64,000 bases of DNA, taken from contig NZ_MDSK01000005.1 of NCBI RefSeq assembly GCF_002940205.1, positions 65,629-129,628 of the forward strand. Direction: 5' to 3'. Below, piece after piece: positions 24,177 through 32,758 of this stretch (its first letter is position 1; the number at the start of each line of letters is the position of its first letter). This DNA comes from Xanthomonas arboricola pv. guizotiae. Its GTDB lineage: Bacteria; Pseudomonadota; Gammaproteobacteria; Xanthomonadales; Xanthomonadaceae. The translations under genes were made by a program, and so were the position numbers. The notes under the pieces are model-generated. The model was given only the letters and a program-made list of their open reading frames with translations. It searched no databases and was not told where the DNA came from.

Positions 24177-27100
24177 CTAATGTCCTGTCGAATGCACGGC
24201 TTGTTCCAAGCGTACTCGGCTGGAGGCCCGCAGCTGCTGGAGGCCCAGTCTCCGCGCCATTGCGTAATACACAGCTTCGTCTTTCGTTCCTTGTGCGATC
24301 ACAGCACGGGCCAGCGAAGCCAGTTCCTGCAGGCTGATCTCGTCGACCGCCCGCACGCTGTCTTCGTCGGCAGGCGCCCGGAAAGGCGGCTCCGTTGCAG
24401 GATCGAGATGCTCGGGCCAGTAGAACGTGCCGATTTCTTCATCCGTCGTCCGATGGCGGGCTCGAGCAAGTTGGAACACGCGCTCGCGGATCCGCCCGCC
24501 TGTGCGTACCCAGCCGTGGGCACGGGCGATGCGGCGAGCCAGCAGGGCGTCGAGCACGGGGCCTTCATGATCGATGACGTGGGCGATCATGGCCAATAGG
24601 GTGTCGTTGTAATCGTCGTCGAAAAAGCGATCGGGATTGGCGCCGGCGACCGCTTCGGCCGGATGGGTGACCCGATAGAGCGAGGCTTCGGGTGGCGTTG
24701 TTTCTGCCTTACCGGCATGGGCTGGTGCTGCGGAGACCTGGCGAGCAAAGACTTCCTCTACTTGCTGCGATGGAGCTGTCGTCGGGACTTCTGGTGCGAC
24801 CGGACCCGCATCCTGGATTGGGGCCGCCGTTTCCTCGTCTGGCTTCGTTACTGACGCCATAGCTTGCGCGATGGCCGCCTGCGCCAGGCGCTCGGCCTCA
24901 GCTTCGCGCTCGGCCTGTTCGGAGCGCCGCTTGCGCTGGGCCGTGAGCACGGCTTGCAGCCGGGCGTCCAGCCTGTCGAGCGTGCCGGCCGGATCGATCC
25001 ACCAGTCGGTGGACCAGACCCGCACGATGTCCCATCCCAGGCCGCGCAGAACCTGCTCGCGCAGCTTGTCGCGGTCGCGTGCAGTGGCGCTGCGGTGGTA
25101 AGTGGCGCCATCGCATTCCACACCGGCCAGGTAGCGTCCGGGGGCGTCGGGATCGACGATTCCGAGGTCGACACGGAACGAAGAGGCGCCGATCTGCGGC
25201 TGGACGTGCCAGCCGCGCCGGGCCAGGGCGGTGGCCACGGCCTGTTCAAACGGACTGTCGAAGGCCCCCAGGCTGCCGCGGTTGGCTTCTGCCAGCGCAC
25301 GGGCGCCGCGTTCGGCGAATTCCAGGAAGTGTTTGAGATCGCGCACGCCGATGGCTTGCGTTCGCGCCAAATCCATCTGCTCGGCGCGGAAGCTGGCGAA
25401 TACGCGCAGTTCGTGACGCGCGCGGGTGATGGCCACGTTGAGCCGGCGCTCGCCGCCCTGGCGGTTGAGCGGACCGAAGTTCATGGCCAGTTGGCCTGCG
25501 GGGTCCGGGCCGTAGGTGATGGAGAAATAGATGAGATCGCGTTCGTCGCCCTGCACGCTCTCTAGGTTCTTGACGAACAGCGGCTCCAGTTCGCTCTCGG
25601 CGAAATAGGGCTCCAGCCTTGGATCCTGGCGGCGTGCCTCGTCGAGCAGGTCCTCGATCAGCTTCTGCTGCTCGGCATTGAAGGTGACCACGCCGATCGT
25701 CAGTCCGCTTTCGCGGAAGCCAGGCGCGGTCAGGCGCGCCACCACGTCGGCGACCAGCGCCTTCGCTTCGGCCGGGTTGGTCCGTGTACCGCCTTTCTGG
25801 TAGGTGCCTGAGACCGGCTGCAAGCTGACCGCGCGATCGTTGGTGACGGGGGAAGGAAAGGTGACCAGTCCGCCGTCGTAGTAGGCATGGTTGGAGAACG
25901 CGATCAGGCTTTCATGTCGGGAACGGTAGTGCCAGTTTAGATTCCGTGTCGGCAGATTGGCGCCGATGCACTCGTCGAGGATGCTCTCCAGGTCGGCCTC
26001 GACGTCTTCGTCGTCCAGCCCTGATTCGGCGCGGTCGAAGAAGGAGGTCGGCGGCAACTGTTTGGGGTCGCCGACCATGACGACCTGGCGGCCGCGGGCG
26101 ATGGCACCGATCGCATCCCAGACCGGGATCTGCGAGGCTTCGTCGAAGATCACCAGGTCGAACGCGTTGGCCCCGGCCTGGAGGTACTGGGCGATGGACA
26201 GCGGGCTCATCAGCAGGCAGGGCGTGAGCTTGGTCAGCGCCTCCGGAATCTGGGCCATCAGTTCGCGCAAGGGCAGGTGCGCGCGCTTTTTGCCCATCTC
26301 GTGCCGCAGCAGCCCCCATTCGGAGTTGCGGCTGACGTTGTCCTGCGAGGGCAGGTCGGCGCACAGGCGGGCGCGCAGCCAGTCCCGGGTCAGGGCGGTG
26401 AAGCGCTCATCGAGCTCGCGGAAATCGCGGATGCGCTGTTCGTGCTCGGCGCTGACGAAACCGCGAATGACCGGCTCATGATCGACCACGGCGTTGAGCC
26501 ACCAGCGCGCGTAGTTGGTCTCGAAAGTTCGGCGTGCTTGGTCCGGGCCGACCTGGCCTTGCTCGATGCCCAGGACCAGCGTGGTCAGCCCGAGTGCCAG
26601 CGCCTCGTCGCGCGCCTGGCGCCATGCGCACCAACTGCGCAGACTGTGTTCGGCGCGCACGATGGACTGGCTTTGCTCGATCAGCCCTTCGAGTGACATG
26701 GACTGCCACTGCGTCTGGGCGGCCTCGGCAAAATTTCCGGTGGTCGCGAGTGCCTCGCGCCGGGGTAGCAGCTGTTCCCATTTCTCCACGTATCGAGCGC
26801 CGGCCAGCGCGATTCGACCACCGGGCTCCAGCAATGCATTGGCATCGCCCAATAGCGTATGCAGCGGTGCCTTGCAGGCAGAGATCTGTTCGGGCGTGGT
26901 GGCCAGGCGGGCCAGCACGGCAGCCAGATCCTCTCGGAGCTGGCAGGCCTGCTCGAGGTCATCCAGGTGGGTGGCGAGACCTTTCCACAGGCCTGCGGTG
27001 GACTCGCGCAAGTCGTCCAGGGCGGCCAGTGCTTGTTCCGTATCGGCCCGCTGGCGAAGCGTCTGGTGGTCACGTGTCAGCGTGGGGCCGCAAGCGCCTT

Positions 27101-30100
27101 CCTCAACCAAGGTGTGGGCATCCAATGCACCTAGCTGGGCATGGCTGCGCCAGTCGCTCAGGAAGTCGAGTGCGGCACGCAGGCGGTCGACTGGTGTGGA
27201 GTGGCCTGCCCATAGGCCGTCGGTCGCCGTTTCCAGCGATGCCTGTGCCGCAATGTCCTGGTCGAGCTGGCGCAGTCGCCGTGCCCGTTGCAGATCGGCT
27301 TGCAGGGCGGCCCCGCATTGGCCGTTGGCGATGGCATCGAAGCCGTCGTCCTCCCAGGGCTGGCCTTCGCGTACGGCGGCCAGGGCGGTTTGCCAGCGCA
27401 GGGCCGTGCGTATCTTGTCCTCTTGTGTCTCCAGTCCTGCCCAGACGTCCGCACACTGCTGGCCTGGAACGATGGCCCGGATCTGCTGGCGCAAGGCGCG
27501 GATGGCCTTCCAATGCTGCAGATCGTTGGCGACGTCGGGCTGCGCGCCGCCTGTGATAGCGCTGGACAGTTGTGCTGTGACTTTGCGTTTACCCAGCCAG
27601 GACTTGGGCCAGAACGTCTGCTCGGCCTGTTCCCACATTTGCTGCAACTGGGCGACGTCGAGCTGTTCGATCGCCTTGCCGTAGGGAGCCGATATTGCCG
27701 AGTGGTGCTCGCCGAGTTGGGCCAGCAGGCCCAGCCCTTGGTTGAGCTGCACGGTGATGCGTATCGGCCAGGGCTCGCCGAGTTCTGCGCGAGTCTGCCG
27801 GTGCTCGGCGAGCAGGGCCAGCCCGTCGGCGCAGGCGGTCATGACAGAAGCGGGCCACGGCGTGGACAGCTGTATGTTCAGTTCCGCATGGCGGCGCACC
27901 AGTGCCGCGCCTTCCTGAAGGCGTTGGCTCAGGCTGCGTGCGTCGGGCCGCAGGACAAAGCGCCAATCATGTCCCGCCGCCAGAGGCAGGCGTTGGGCCA
28001 GGAGCAGCAGCGCTTCGCAGGTTTCGGGCGTCAACGTGGGAGAGGGCAGGCCGATGGCCTGGACAAACGCCTGGGCGGATTCGATCGTCGCCTGGACGGC
28101 GGGAAGCACATCACGCGCAGTGGCGATCAGTTGCTGCTGCCAGGTGGGCGACCAGTCTCCCTGGCCGACCAGGGCCAGGGGGTGCTGCGCCAGCGCGGCA
28201 TGGCCAATGGCTTGTGCATTGACTTCCAGGCGGTCCACGGCACTGCGCAACTGTTCGATGCCAGCATGATCGTGCTGATCGGCCGAGGGCCAGGCCAAGT
28301 GAAGTGTCGGGACGTCGTGTCCCGCGCTGACGGTGCCGATGGCATCGAACAGGCTCAAGCCGTTGCGGCGACGCTGGTGAAGGCGTTCCACATAGATGTT
28401 CAGCGCATCGCGCAGGCGCTTGAGTTTCTCGGCCTCGGCCCGCCATTGCTCGGCATCGGCCTGGCCACTGCTGGACCAAGCCGATTGCAACTGCGCCAGC
28501 ACGTCGAGCTTGCGGGCTTTGCTCGAGTGCAGCTCCAGGCAGAACTCGCCCAGGCCGATTTCACGCAGGCGCCGGTAGACGACGTCCAGCGCCGCGATTT
28601 TCTCGGATACGAAGAGAACGCGTCGGCCCTGTGCCAGGGATTGTGCGATCAGGTTGGCGATGGTCTGGCTCTTGCCCGTCCCCGGTGGACCGATCAGGAC
28701 GAAGTCCTTGCCCTGCGAGGCGGCCAGCACGGCTGACAACTGCGAGGAATCCGCCGGCAAGGGGCAGAATACCTGCCTGGGGTCGAAGTGCTGGTCCAGT
28801 TCGCGCACTTGCGGGAACGGAGCGCCCAGTGGATAGGCATCGCGCGGGGTGTCCAGCAGGTGGCGCACGACCGGGTTCTCGCGTAACTGTTCGCTGTGCT
28901 CGGCCAGGTCTTTCCACATCAGATACTTGGCGAACGAGAACATGGACAACACCACGTCCTCGGTCACTTCCCAGCCCTTGATGTCCTTGATGGCGTGGCC
29001 GACAGCCTTCCATACCGCAGCGACGTCCAGGCCGGCATCGTCCCGCGGCAGTTCGCCTTCGAGCGTGCCCAGGCTCAGTTCGAAGTCCTGGCGCAGCATC
29101 TCGATCAAGGTCGGATTGAAGCGGGGCTCGTCGTCATGCAGGCTGAGCGTGAAGCCCGAGCGGGCGCTCTTGCGCTGCAGGCTGACCGGCACCAGGATCA
29201 AGGGCGCGCGGTAGCGCTGACCGTCACGGTCTTCGCGGGTCCAGGACAGGAAGCCCAGGGCGAGATAAAGCGTGTTGGCACCGCCTTCCTGCAAAGTCGT
29301 GCGAGCGCTGCGAAACAAATCGACCAGGCGTGAATCGAGTTCGATCTCGGGAACGCCAACGAAAACCTCGCCTTTCTGCAGGGCTTCCAGCGCGTGCGCA
29401 CGGCGCACGTTCTCGCGTTCGCGGGCTTCGTAGATGGCCTGATCGCGCGGATCGGCACCGTCCATCAGGTCCGGACGCGGGCGCAGCTTCAGGGACTGGC
29501 CGCTGGCCAGCAGGTCTTCCAGCGCGCCAGGGTCCGGTGCTTCCAGCTTGAGTGCTTTCTTGCCGGCCTTGAAGTTGAGCAGGTTGTTGCGAAGCGACAG
29601 ATCCAGCAGCTTGCGTTGCCAGCGAAGCAGCCGGTCCTTGGGATCGAGCTGGCTGGCGTCTTCTGTATTGGCTGGCGCACTGTCGGGCAGGTCAGGCGCG
29701 TCTTCGATCACTGATACGGCGGGCGAAGACGGCGGCGCTTCATTGTCTGACACCGCAGCAACTGCCGCCTCCGCACTGGCCAATGGCTTGATGCGCTGCA
29801 GCCGCGCCCGGCGGATGTCCACAGCCAGGCGGAATCCCGCATCCTGAGATTCATCAACCTGCTGGGCACCGCGTTCGGTGGCATAGCTGAAAGGGACGGT
29901 GGGGCGCTGGGTGATCAGGGTGGTCTCGAACAGCACCAGTTCCTTGAGCCTGAGGCGCTTGCGCAAAGCGGTCACGTCGTCGACGACCGTGTTGGAAAAC
30001 TCCTCCGGTTGCAGCCAGACCCCTGCAAAGGCATGGCCCTCTGTGAAGACCAACAGGGGGTTCAACCCTGCCTGCTCGAGTGCGGCGCAGAACAGCAACG

Positions 30101-30809
30101 TGAGGTCGAAACACGTCCCCAGCCCCGAGCTTTCGATCTGGCTGGGACTGCGCACCTTCTGGCCCGACTGCTCGAAGCTGGCCGGGGGCAGTGCATAGTC
30201 CAACTGCATGCCAGCCGTGGCCCCCCAGAGGGCCGAAGCCAGTTCCCAGGCGCGTTTGGCGCCGCCGGTGTAGCCATCCAGTGCGGGGTTGCGATCGTTC
30301 TGCCGCAACACCTCGGCGGTTCTCTTGAGCAGCCGATCCACGGCCGGATCGTTGGGTTGGACGAAGGCGGCGACCAAGTCCGGCAGATGCGAGATGCCGC
30401 CCCATTGGTTGCGTGGCAGCAGCTCCAGATGGCTGTCGCACTGCGCGAGGGCCGGGGTGGAAGCATCCGCGCCCACGGAGCGCAAGGCCAGCGAGACCGT
30501 GGCCGTCTCGGCCTCGGTCAGCCGCGCCAGCAATCCGCCGTCCAGATTCATGTCCAGGTTGCGGATCGGATAGCGGGAGCCCGCGGCCAGCGCGTCGATC
30601 CGCCAACGGCGCGGCTTCAGAAAGGGCGGATCGGACGTCAGGACCAACTCGACCTGCTCATGCTTCTGATCGGTCTCGTTGACCAGCCAGAGATCCCGCA
30701 ACAGCGGGACCGCATTCTGAAAGTCCGCCAAGTTCAATTTGGCGATCAGGGTAACGTCGATTTTCAATTCGGCAGCGGTGGCCGAATCTTCCAGTTGTGT
30801 GTCGTCCAT
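24177..30809 (-). CDS. Giant SF1 helicase-nuclease (DUF4011, AAA_11/12, endonuclease, DUF3320) with transglutaminase-like N-terminus
   Basis: A 2210-residue protein. From the N-terminus: a beta-rich start; a transglutaminase-like segment with Cys in SSGLGTCFDLTLLFCAAL near 233 and His in FTEGHAFAGVWL near 259; the DUF4011 start at RKLLDLSLRNNLLNFKAGKK near 395; Walker A GPPGTGKSQT near 706; DEAS in FDEASQIPVWDAIG near 1556; the AAA_12 block SVQGDERDLIYFSITYG with NVAITRARHELRVF near 1760; a Vsr/DUF559-like nuclease with VECDGATYHRS near 1900; and DUF3320 at about 2050-2210. The parts imply unwinding plus cutting of nucleic acid. As first gene of the jetABCD operon it is probably a functional partner of Wadjet. 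Confidence 0.88.
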   Translation of the reverse strand: MDDTQLEDSATAAELKIDVTLIAKLNLADFQNAVPLLRDLWLVNETDQKHEQVELVLTSDPPFLKPRRWRIDALAAGSRYPIRNLDMNLDGGLLARLTEAETATVSLALRSVGADASTPALAQCDSHLELLPRNQWGGISHLPDLVAAFVQPNDPAVDRLLKRTAEVLRQNDRNPALDGYTGGAKRAWELASALWGATAGMQLDYALPPASFEQSGQKVRSPSQIESSGLGTCFDLTLLFCAALEQAGLNPLLVFTEGHAFAGVWLQPEEFSNTVVDDVTALRKRLRLKELVLFETTLITQRPTVPFSYATERGAQQVDESQDAGFRLAVDIRRARLQRIKPLASAEAAVAAVSDNEAPPSSPAVSVIEDAPDLPDSAPANTEDASQLDPKDRLLRWQRKLLDLSLRNNLLNFKAGKKALKLEAPDPGALEDLLASGQSLKLRPRPDLMDGADPRDQAIYEARERENVRRAHALEALQKGEVFVGVPEIELDSRLVDLFRSARTTLQEGGANTLYLALGFLSWTREDRDGQRYRAPLILVPVSLQRKSARSGFTLSLHDDEPRFNPTLIEMLRQDFELSLGTLEGELPRDDAGLDVAAVWKAVGHAIKDIKGWEVTEDVVLSMFSFAKYLMWKDLAEHSEQLRENPVVRHLLDTPRDAYPLGAPFPQVRELDQHFDPRQVFCPLPADSSQLSAVLAASQGKDFVLIGPPGTGKSQTIANLIAQSLAQGRRVLFVSEKIAALDVVYRRLREIGLGEFCLELHSSKARKLDVLAQLQSAWSSSGQADAEQWRAEAEKLKRLRDALNIYVERLHQRRRNGLSLFDAIGTVSAGHDVPTLHLAWPSADQHDHAGIEQLRSAVDRLEVNAQAIGHAALAQHPLALVGQGDWSPTWQQQLIATARDVLPAVQATIESAQAFVQAIGLPSPTLTPETCEALLLLAQRLPLAAGHDWRFVLRPDARSLSQRLQEGAALVRRHAELNIQLSTPWPASVMTACADGLALLAEHRQTRAELGEPWPIRITVQLNQGLGLLAQLGEHHSAISAPYGKAIEQLDVAQLQQMWEQAEQTFWPKSWLGKRKVTAQLSSAITGGAQPDVANDLQHWKAIRALRQQIRAIVPGQQCADVWAGLETQEDKIRTALRWQTALAAVREGQPWEDDGFDAIANGQCGAALQADLQRARRLRQLDQDIAAQASLETATDGLWAGHSTPVDRLRAALDFLSDWRSHAQLGALDAHTLVEEGACGPTLTRDHQTLRQRADTEQALAALDDLRESTAGLWKGLATHLDDLEQACQLREDLAAVLARLATTPEQISACKAPLHTLLGDANALLEPGGRIALAGARYVEKWEQLLPRREALATTGNFAEAAQTQWQSMSLEGLIEQSQSIVRAEHSLRSWCAWRQARDEALALGLTTLVLGIEQGQVGPDQARRTFETNYARWWLNAVVDHEPVIRGFVSAEHEQRIRDFRELDERFTALTRDWLRARLCADLPSQDNVSRNSEWGLLRHEMGKKRAHLPLRELMAQIPEALTKLTPCLLMSPLSIAQYLQAGANAFDLVIFDEASQIPVWDAIGAIARGRQVVMVGDPKQLPPTSFFDRAESGLDDEDVEADLESILDECIGANLPTRNLNWHYRSRHESLIAFSNHAYYDGGLVTFPSPVTNDRAVSLQPVSGTYQKGGTRTNPAEAKALVADVVARLTAPGFRESGLTIGVVTFNAEQQKLIEDLLDEARRQDPRLEPYFAESELEPLFVKNLESVQGDERDLIYFSITYGPDPAGQLAMNFGPLNRQGGERRLNVAITRARHELRVFASFRAEQMDLARTQAIGVRDLKHFLEFAERGARALAEANRGSLGAFDSPFEQAVATALARRGWHVQPQIGASSFRVDLGIVDPDAPGRYLAGVECDGATYHRSATARDRDKLREQVLRGLGWDIVRVWSTDWWIDPAGTLDRLDARLQAVLTAQRKRRSEQAEREAEAERLAQAAIAQAMASVTKPDEETAAPIQDAGPVAPEVPTTAPSQQVEEVFARQVSAAPAHAGKAETTPPEASLYRVTHPAEAVAGANPDRFFDDDYNDTLLAMIAHVIDHEGPVLDALLARRIARAHGWVRTGGRIRERVFQLARARHRTTDEEIGTFYWPEHLDPATEPPFRAPADEDSVRAVDEISLQELASLARAVIAQGTKDEAVYYAMARRLGLQQLRASSRVRLEQAVHSTGH

Positions 30810-31020
30810 GGAATCCCCAGCAGTGCCCTGTCGTAACGCGCATGACGCCCTGTTACGCCCTGCCAGGATATTAGCGCCAGCTGGCAGAGATGTCGGCTAG
30901 ATAAGAGCCATCGCAGCGAAATAGGGCGGACGGCCTGCACATCTGCCTTCTTGCAGGTGGTGATAGGCGGGTGTATTGTGTAAAAAATATTAGTCATTTA
31001 GCCTAACTATCGCGCCTGTC
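30810..31020. promoter_or_regulatory. Divergent promoter region, helicase-Wadjet operon and XRE/AbiEii pair
   Basis: The only upstream space of both operons. It is AT-rich near the right side (TGTGTAAAAAATATTAGTC), a plausible -10 region for the rightward pair. The motif TTAG/CTAA occurs three times between 30990 and 31006 (TTAGTCATTTAGCCTAA) and could be an operator for the XRE protein. The leftward start is preceded by GGGGA before the helicase ATG. Confidence 0.45.
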
Positions 31021-31512
31021 ATGAACCTCATCGATCTCGGCCATACCGTGCGGACCCGGCGCACTGAGCTGGGCCTGTCCCAGGCGCAGTTGGCGCACTT
31101 GAGCGGACTGTCTCGGCAGACCCTGGTCGGCCTGGAAAATGGCACGCTGAGCGATCTTGGCGTCAACCGTGTGGGGCAGGTGACGGCGGTACTGGGCTTG
31201 GACAGTCCCAAGCTCGATACGCAAGCGAGGCGTAAGAAGCGCGGCCTGTGGATGGCGGCCAAGACGGTTAGCGTCAGCTATGCACGTGAACTGGCGCCCG
31301 AGGCGCTGGAGCAGGCCCTGGCGAGTGGCGAAGTGCCTGCTCCATTTGCCCCTCACCTGACACATTTACTCGACGAGGCGCCTGTGCCCATCGTCGTGAT
31401 GGCCGTGGAAGAGGCGGCCTCGCGTGCACACCTGCCGCCAAGGCAGGTCTGGCGCAACGTGGCGAAGCTGGCTGGGTCCTTGTCCGTGCACCGTCGGGCG
31501 CTGTGGGCATGA
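31021..31512 (+). CDS. XRE-family antitoxin of a nucleotidyltransferase toxin
   Basis: A 163-residue protein with a clear N-terminal helix-turn-helix: VRTRRTELGLSQAQLAHLSG, then SRQTLVGLENGTLSDLGV. The C-terminal half (from about residue 75) is unrelated to common repressors and probably contacts the toxin. Its stop overlaps the toxin start (ATGA), the classic arrangement of a toxin-antitoxin operon with the antitoxin first. It probably represses its own promoter in the gap shared with the helicase operon and could therefore also influence Wadjet expression. Confidence 0.85.
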   Translation: MNLIDLGHTVRTRRTELGLSQAQLAHLSGLSRQTLVGLENGTLSDLGVNRVGQVTAVLGLDSPKLDTQARRKKRGLWMAAKTVSVSYARELAPEALEQALASGEVPAPFAPHLTHLLDEAPVPIVVMAVEEAASRAHLPPRQVWRNVAKLAGSLSVHRRALWA

Positions 31513-32165
31513 AGCCCGTGGCACTGCCCGGCGGTCCATGGGAGAAGCTTTTCCCGCGGGCGTTGGCGCTGATCGACGAGATCAGCCAGTACGGCGGCAT
31601 CACGGACCCGTTCTGGACCCTGGGCGGTGGAACCGTGCTTATGTTCCGTCACTGCCATCGGCTGAGCAAGGATATCGACATTTTCGTGCCCGATCCGCAG
31701 TACCTCGGCTTTGTCACGCCTCGTTTGAGCGACTCGGCGGCGGACTTGACGCAGGACTACACTGAGCAGCCAGGCGCCTTCGTCAAACTGCAGTTCGAGG
31801 AGGGCGAGGTCGACTTCGTTGCCGCTCCCAATCTGCTGAACGACGCCTGGGACACCTGGGATATCGGCGGTCGCGCTGTGAAGGTGGAGACAGCCGCCGA
31901 AATCATTGCCAAGAAGATGTACCACCGTGGCGATCGGGTTACGGCGCGTGATCTTTTCGACCTGGCGCTCGTGATCGAGCGCGAGCCTCAGCAGCTTCTG
32001 GCGGCGACGCCGTTTCTCCTACGCCATCGGGAGGCGTTTCTGTCCCAGATCCAGGCGCCGCATGCCGGCCTGCGCGCCGCGTTCAACGCCATCGCCATGC
32101 TGGATTACACGCCCAGCTTCGATCATTGCGTCGCCGTGGTCGGGGATTTCCTGGGTGAACTGTAA
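31509..32165 (+). CDS. AbiEii/MenT-like nucleotidyltransferase toxin
   Basis: A 218-residue protein of the same toxin superfamily as the AbiEii at 13.7 kb but a different branch. The active-site pattern is LGGGTVLMFRHCHRLSKDID near residues 39-58, with GG followed by DID. Later, AEIIAKKMYHRGDRVTARD is the conserved AbiEii-type second block. It is translationally coupled to the XRE protein and is the last gene before the island's right end, where a toxin-antitoxin pair would penalise loss of the element. Confidence 0.85.
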   Translation: MKPVALPGGPWEKLFPRALALIDEISQYGGITDPFWTLGGGTVLMFRHCHRLSKDIDIFVPDPQYLGFVTPRLSDSAADLTQDYTEQPGAFVKLQFEEGEVDFVAAPNLLNDAWDTWDIGGRAVKVETAAEIIAKKMYHRGDRVTARDLFDLALVIEREPQQLLAATPFLLRHREAFLSQIQAPHAGLRAAFNAIAMLDYTPSFDHCVAVVGDFLGEL

Positions 32166-32283
32166 TCCCTTAGCGTGTGGTCGTTCCCGGTCGTAGTGGA
32201 GCGCGCTAAATCGACAATAAGCCCGGAAGTGTCGACGCCGCGCAGGTCGCTCCATAACCCGCACCAGCATTAAACGCGTGTTT

Positions 32284-32304
32284 TGACGGTAGATCGCGAC
32301 GGTA
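32284..32304 (+). repeat. Right-end integrase arm repeats
   Basis: TGACGGTA at 32284-32291 and CGACGGTA at 32297-32304, in the same orientation as the four copies before the integrase 21 kb away. They mark the probable right arm of the island. Confidence 0.6.
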
Positions 32305-32316
32305 TATATTTGTCGA

Positions 32317-32361
32317 TCACTAGAAATCCCTCACTAGAAATCCCTTAAATCACAGGGATTT
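32317..32361. repeat. attR: Tandem 14-bp repeat and inverted repeat, candidate right attachment site
   Basis: TCACTAGAAATCCC occurs twice head to tail (32317-32330, 32331-32344). The second copy runs into an inverted repeat, AAATCCCT (32338-32345) and AGGGATTT (32354-32361). AGAAATCCCTCAC at 32322-32334 resembles the candidate left core at 11250. The tandem duplication may result from an integration or an imprecise excision event. Confidence 0.45.
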
Positions 32362-32758
32362 ACGAGGCCCGTTGATGACAGAGGGGGAGTGACATCGGCC
32401 TTTCGATGACTGTCGCCAGTCGTCGAGATGATGACGCAAGTATCGATGATGGTGAAATAGTCCGGGTGCGCATGCGCCCGGACCCCGCCGTTGGCGGGGA
32501 AGGGTGAGGCGTTCTGCACTCAGGTACGTTCGACCTTCGCGGATGATGGGATGCTGGCCTGCGCCTGTGCCGTTGCTGGATGCCAGGATCACCCTCTAGA
32601 AGAGCGGGCTGCCTCGCGCCTATGCGTCAAACAAGATCGCACAGCGGGATGCTCTGCGCTTGCCGAAGCGTTTCGACCAGAGCCGCAGCCATGCCTGCAC
32701 GATCAGCACGGCTTCGACACGCAGGATCGCCGTGCACCCCACGCGTCTTGCCCAATGC
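32362..32758. other. Non-coding stretch right of the island
   Basis: No convincing gene. It contains short GC-rich hairpins, such as GGGTGCGCATGCGCCC near 32464 and CCCCGCCGTTGGCGGGG near 32482. It probably represents chromosomal intergenic DNA, possibly with a gene remnant too decayed to recognise. Confidence 0.5.

Noticed and set aside
26515..28736. Long plus-strand frames across the helicase gene
   Set aside because: Antisense shadows of a strongly supported 2210-residue gene.
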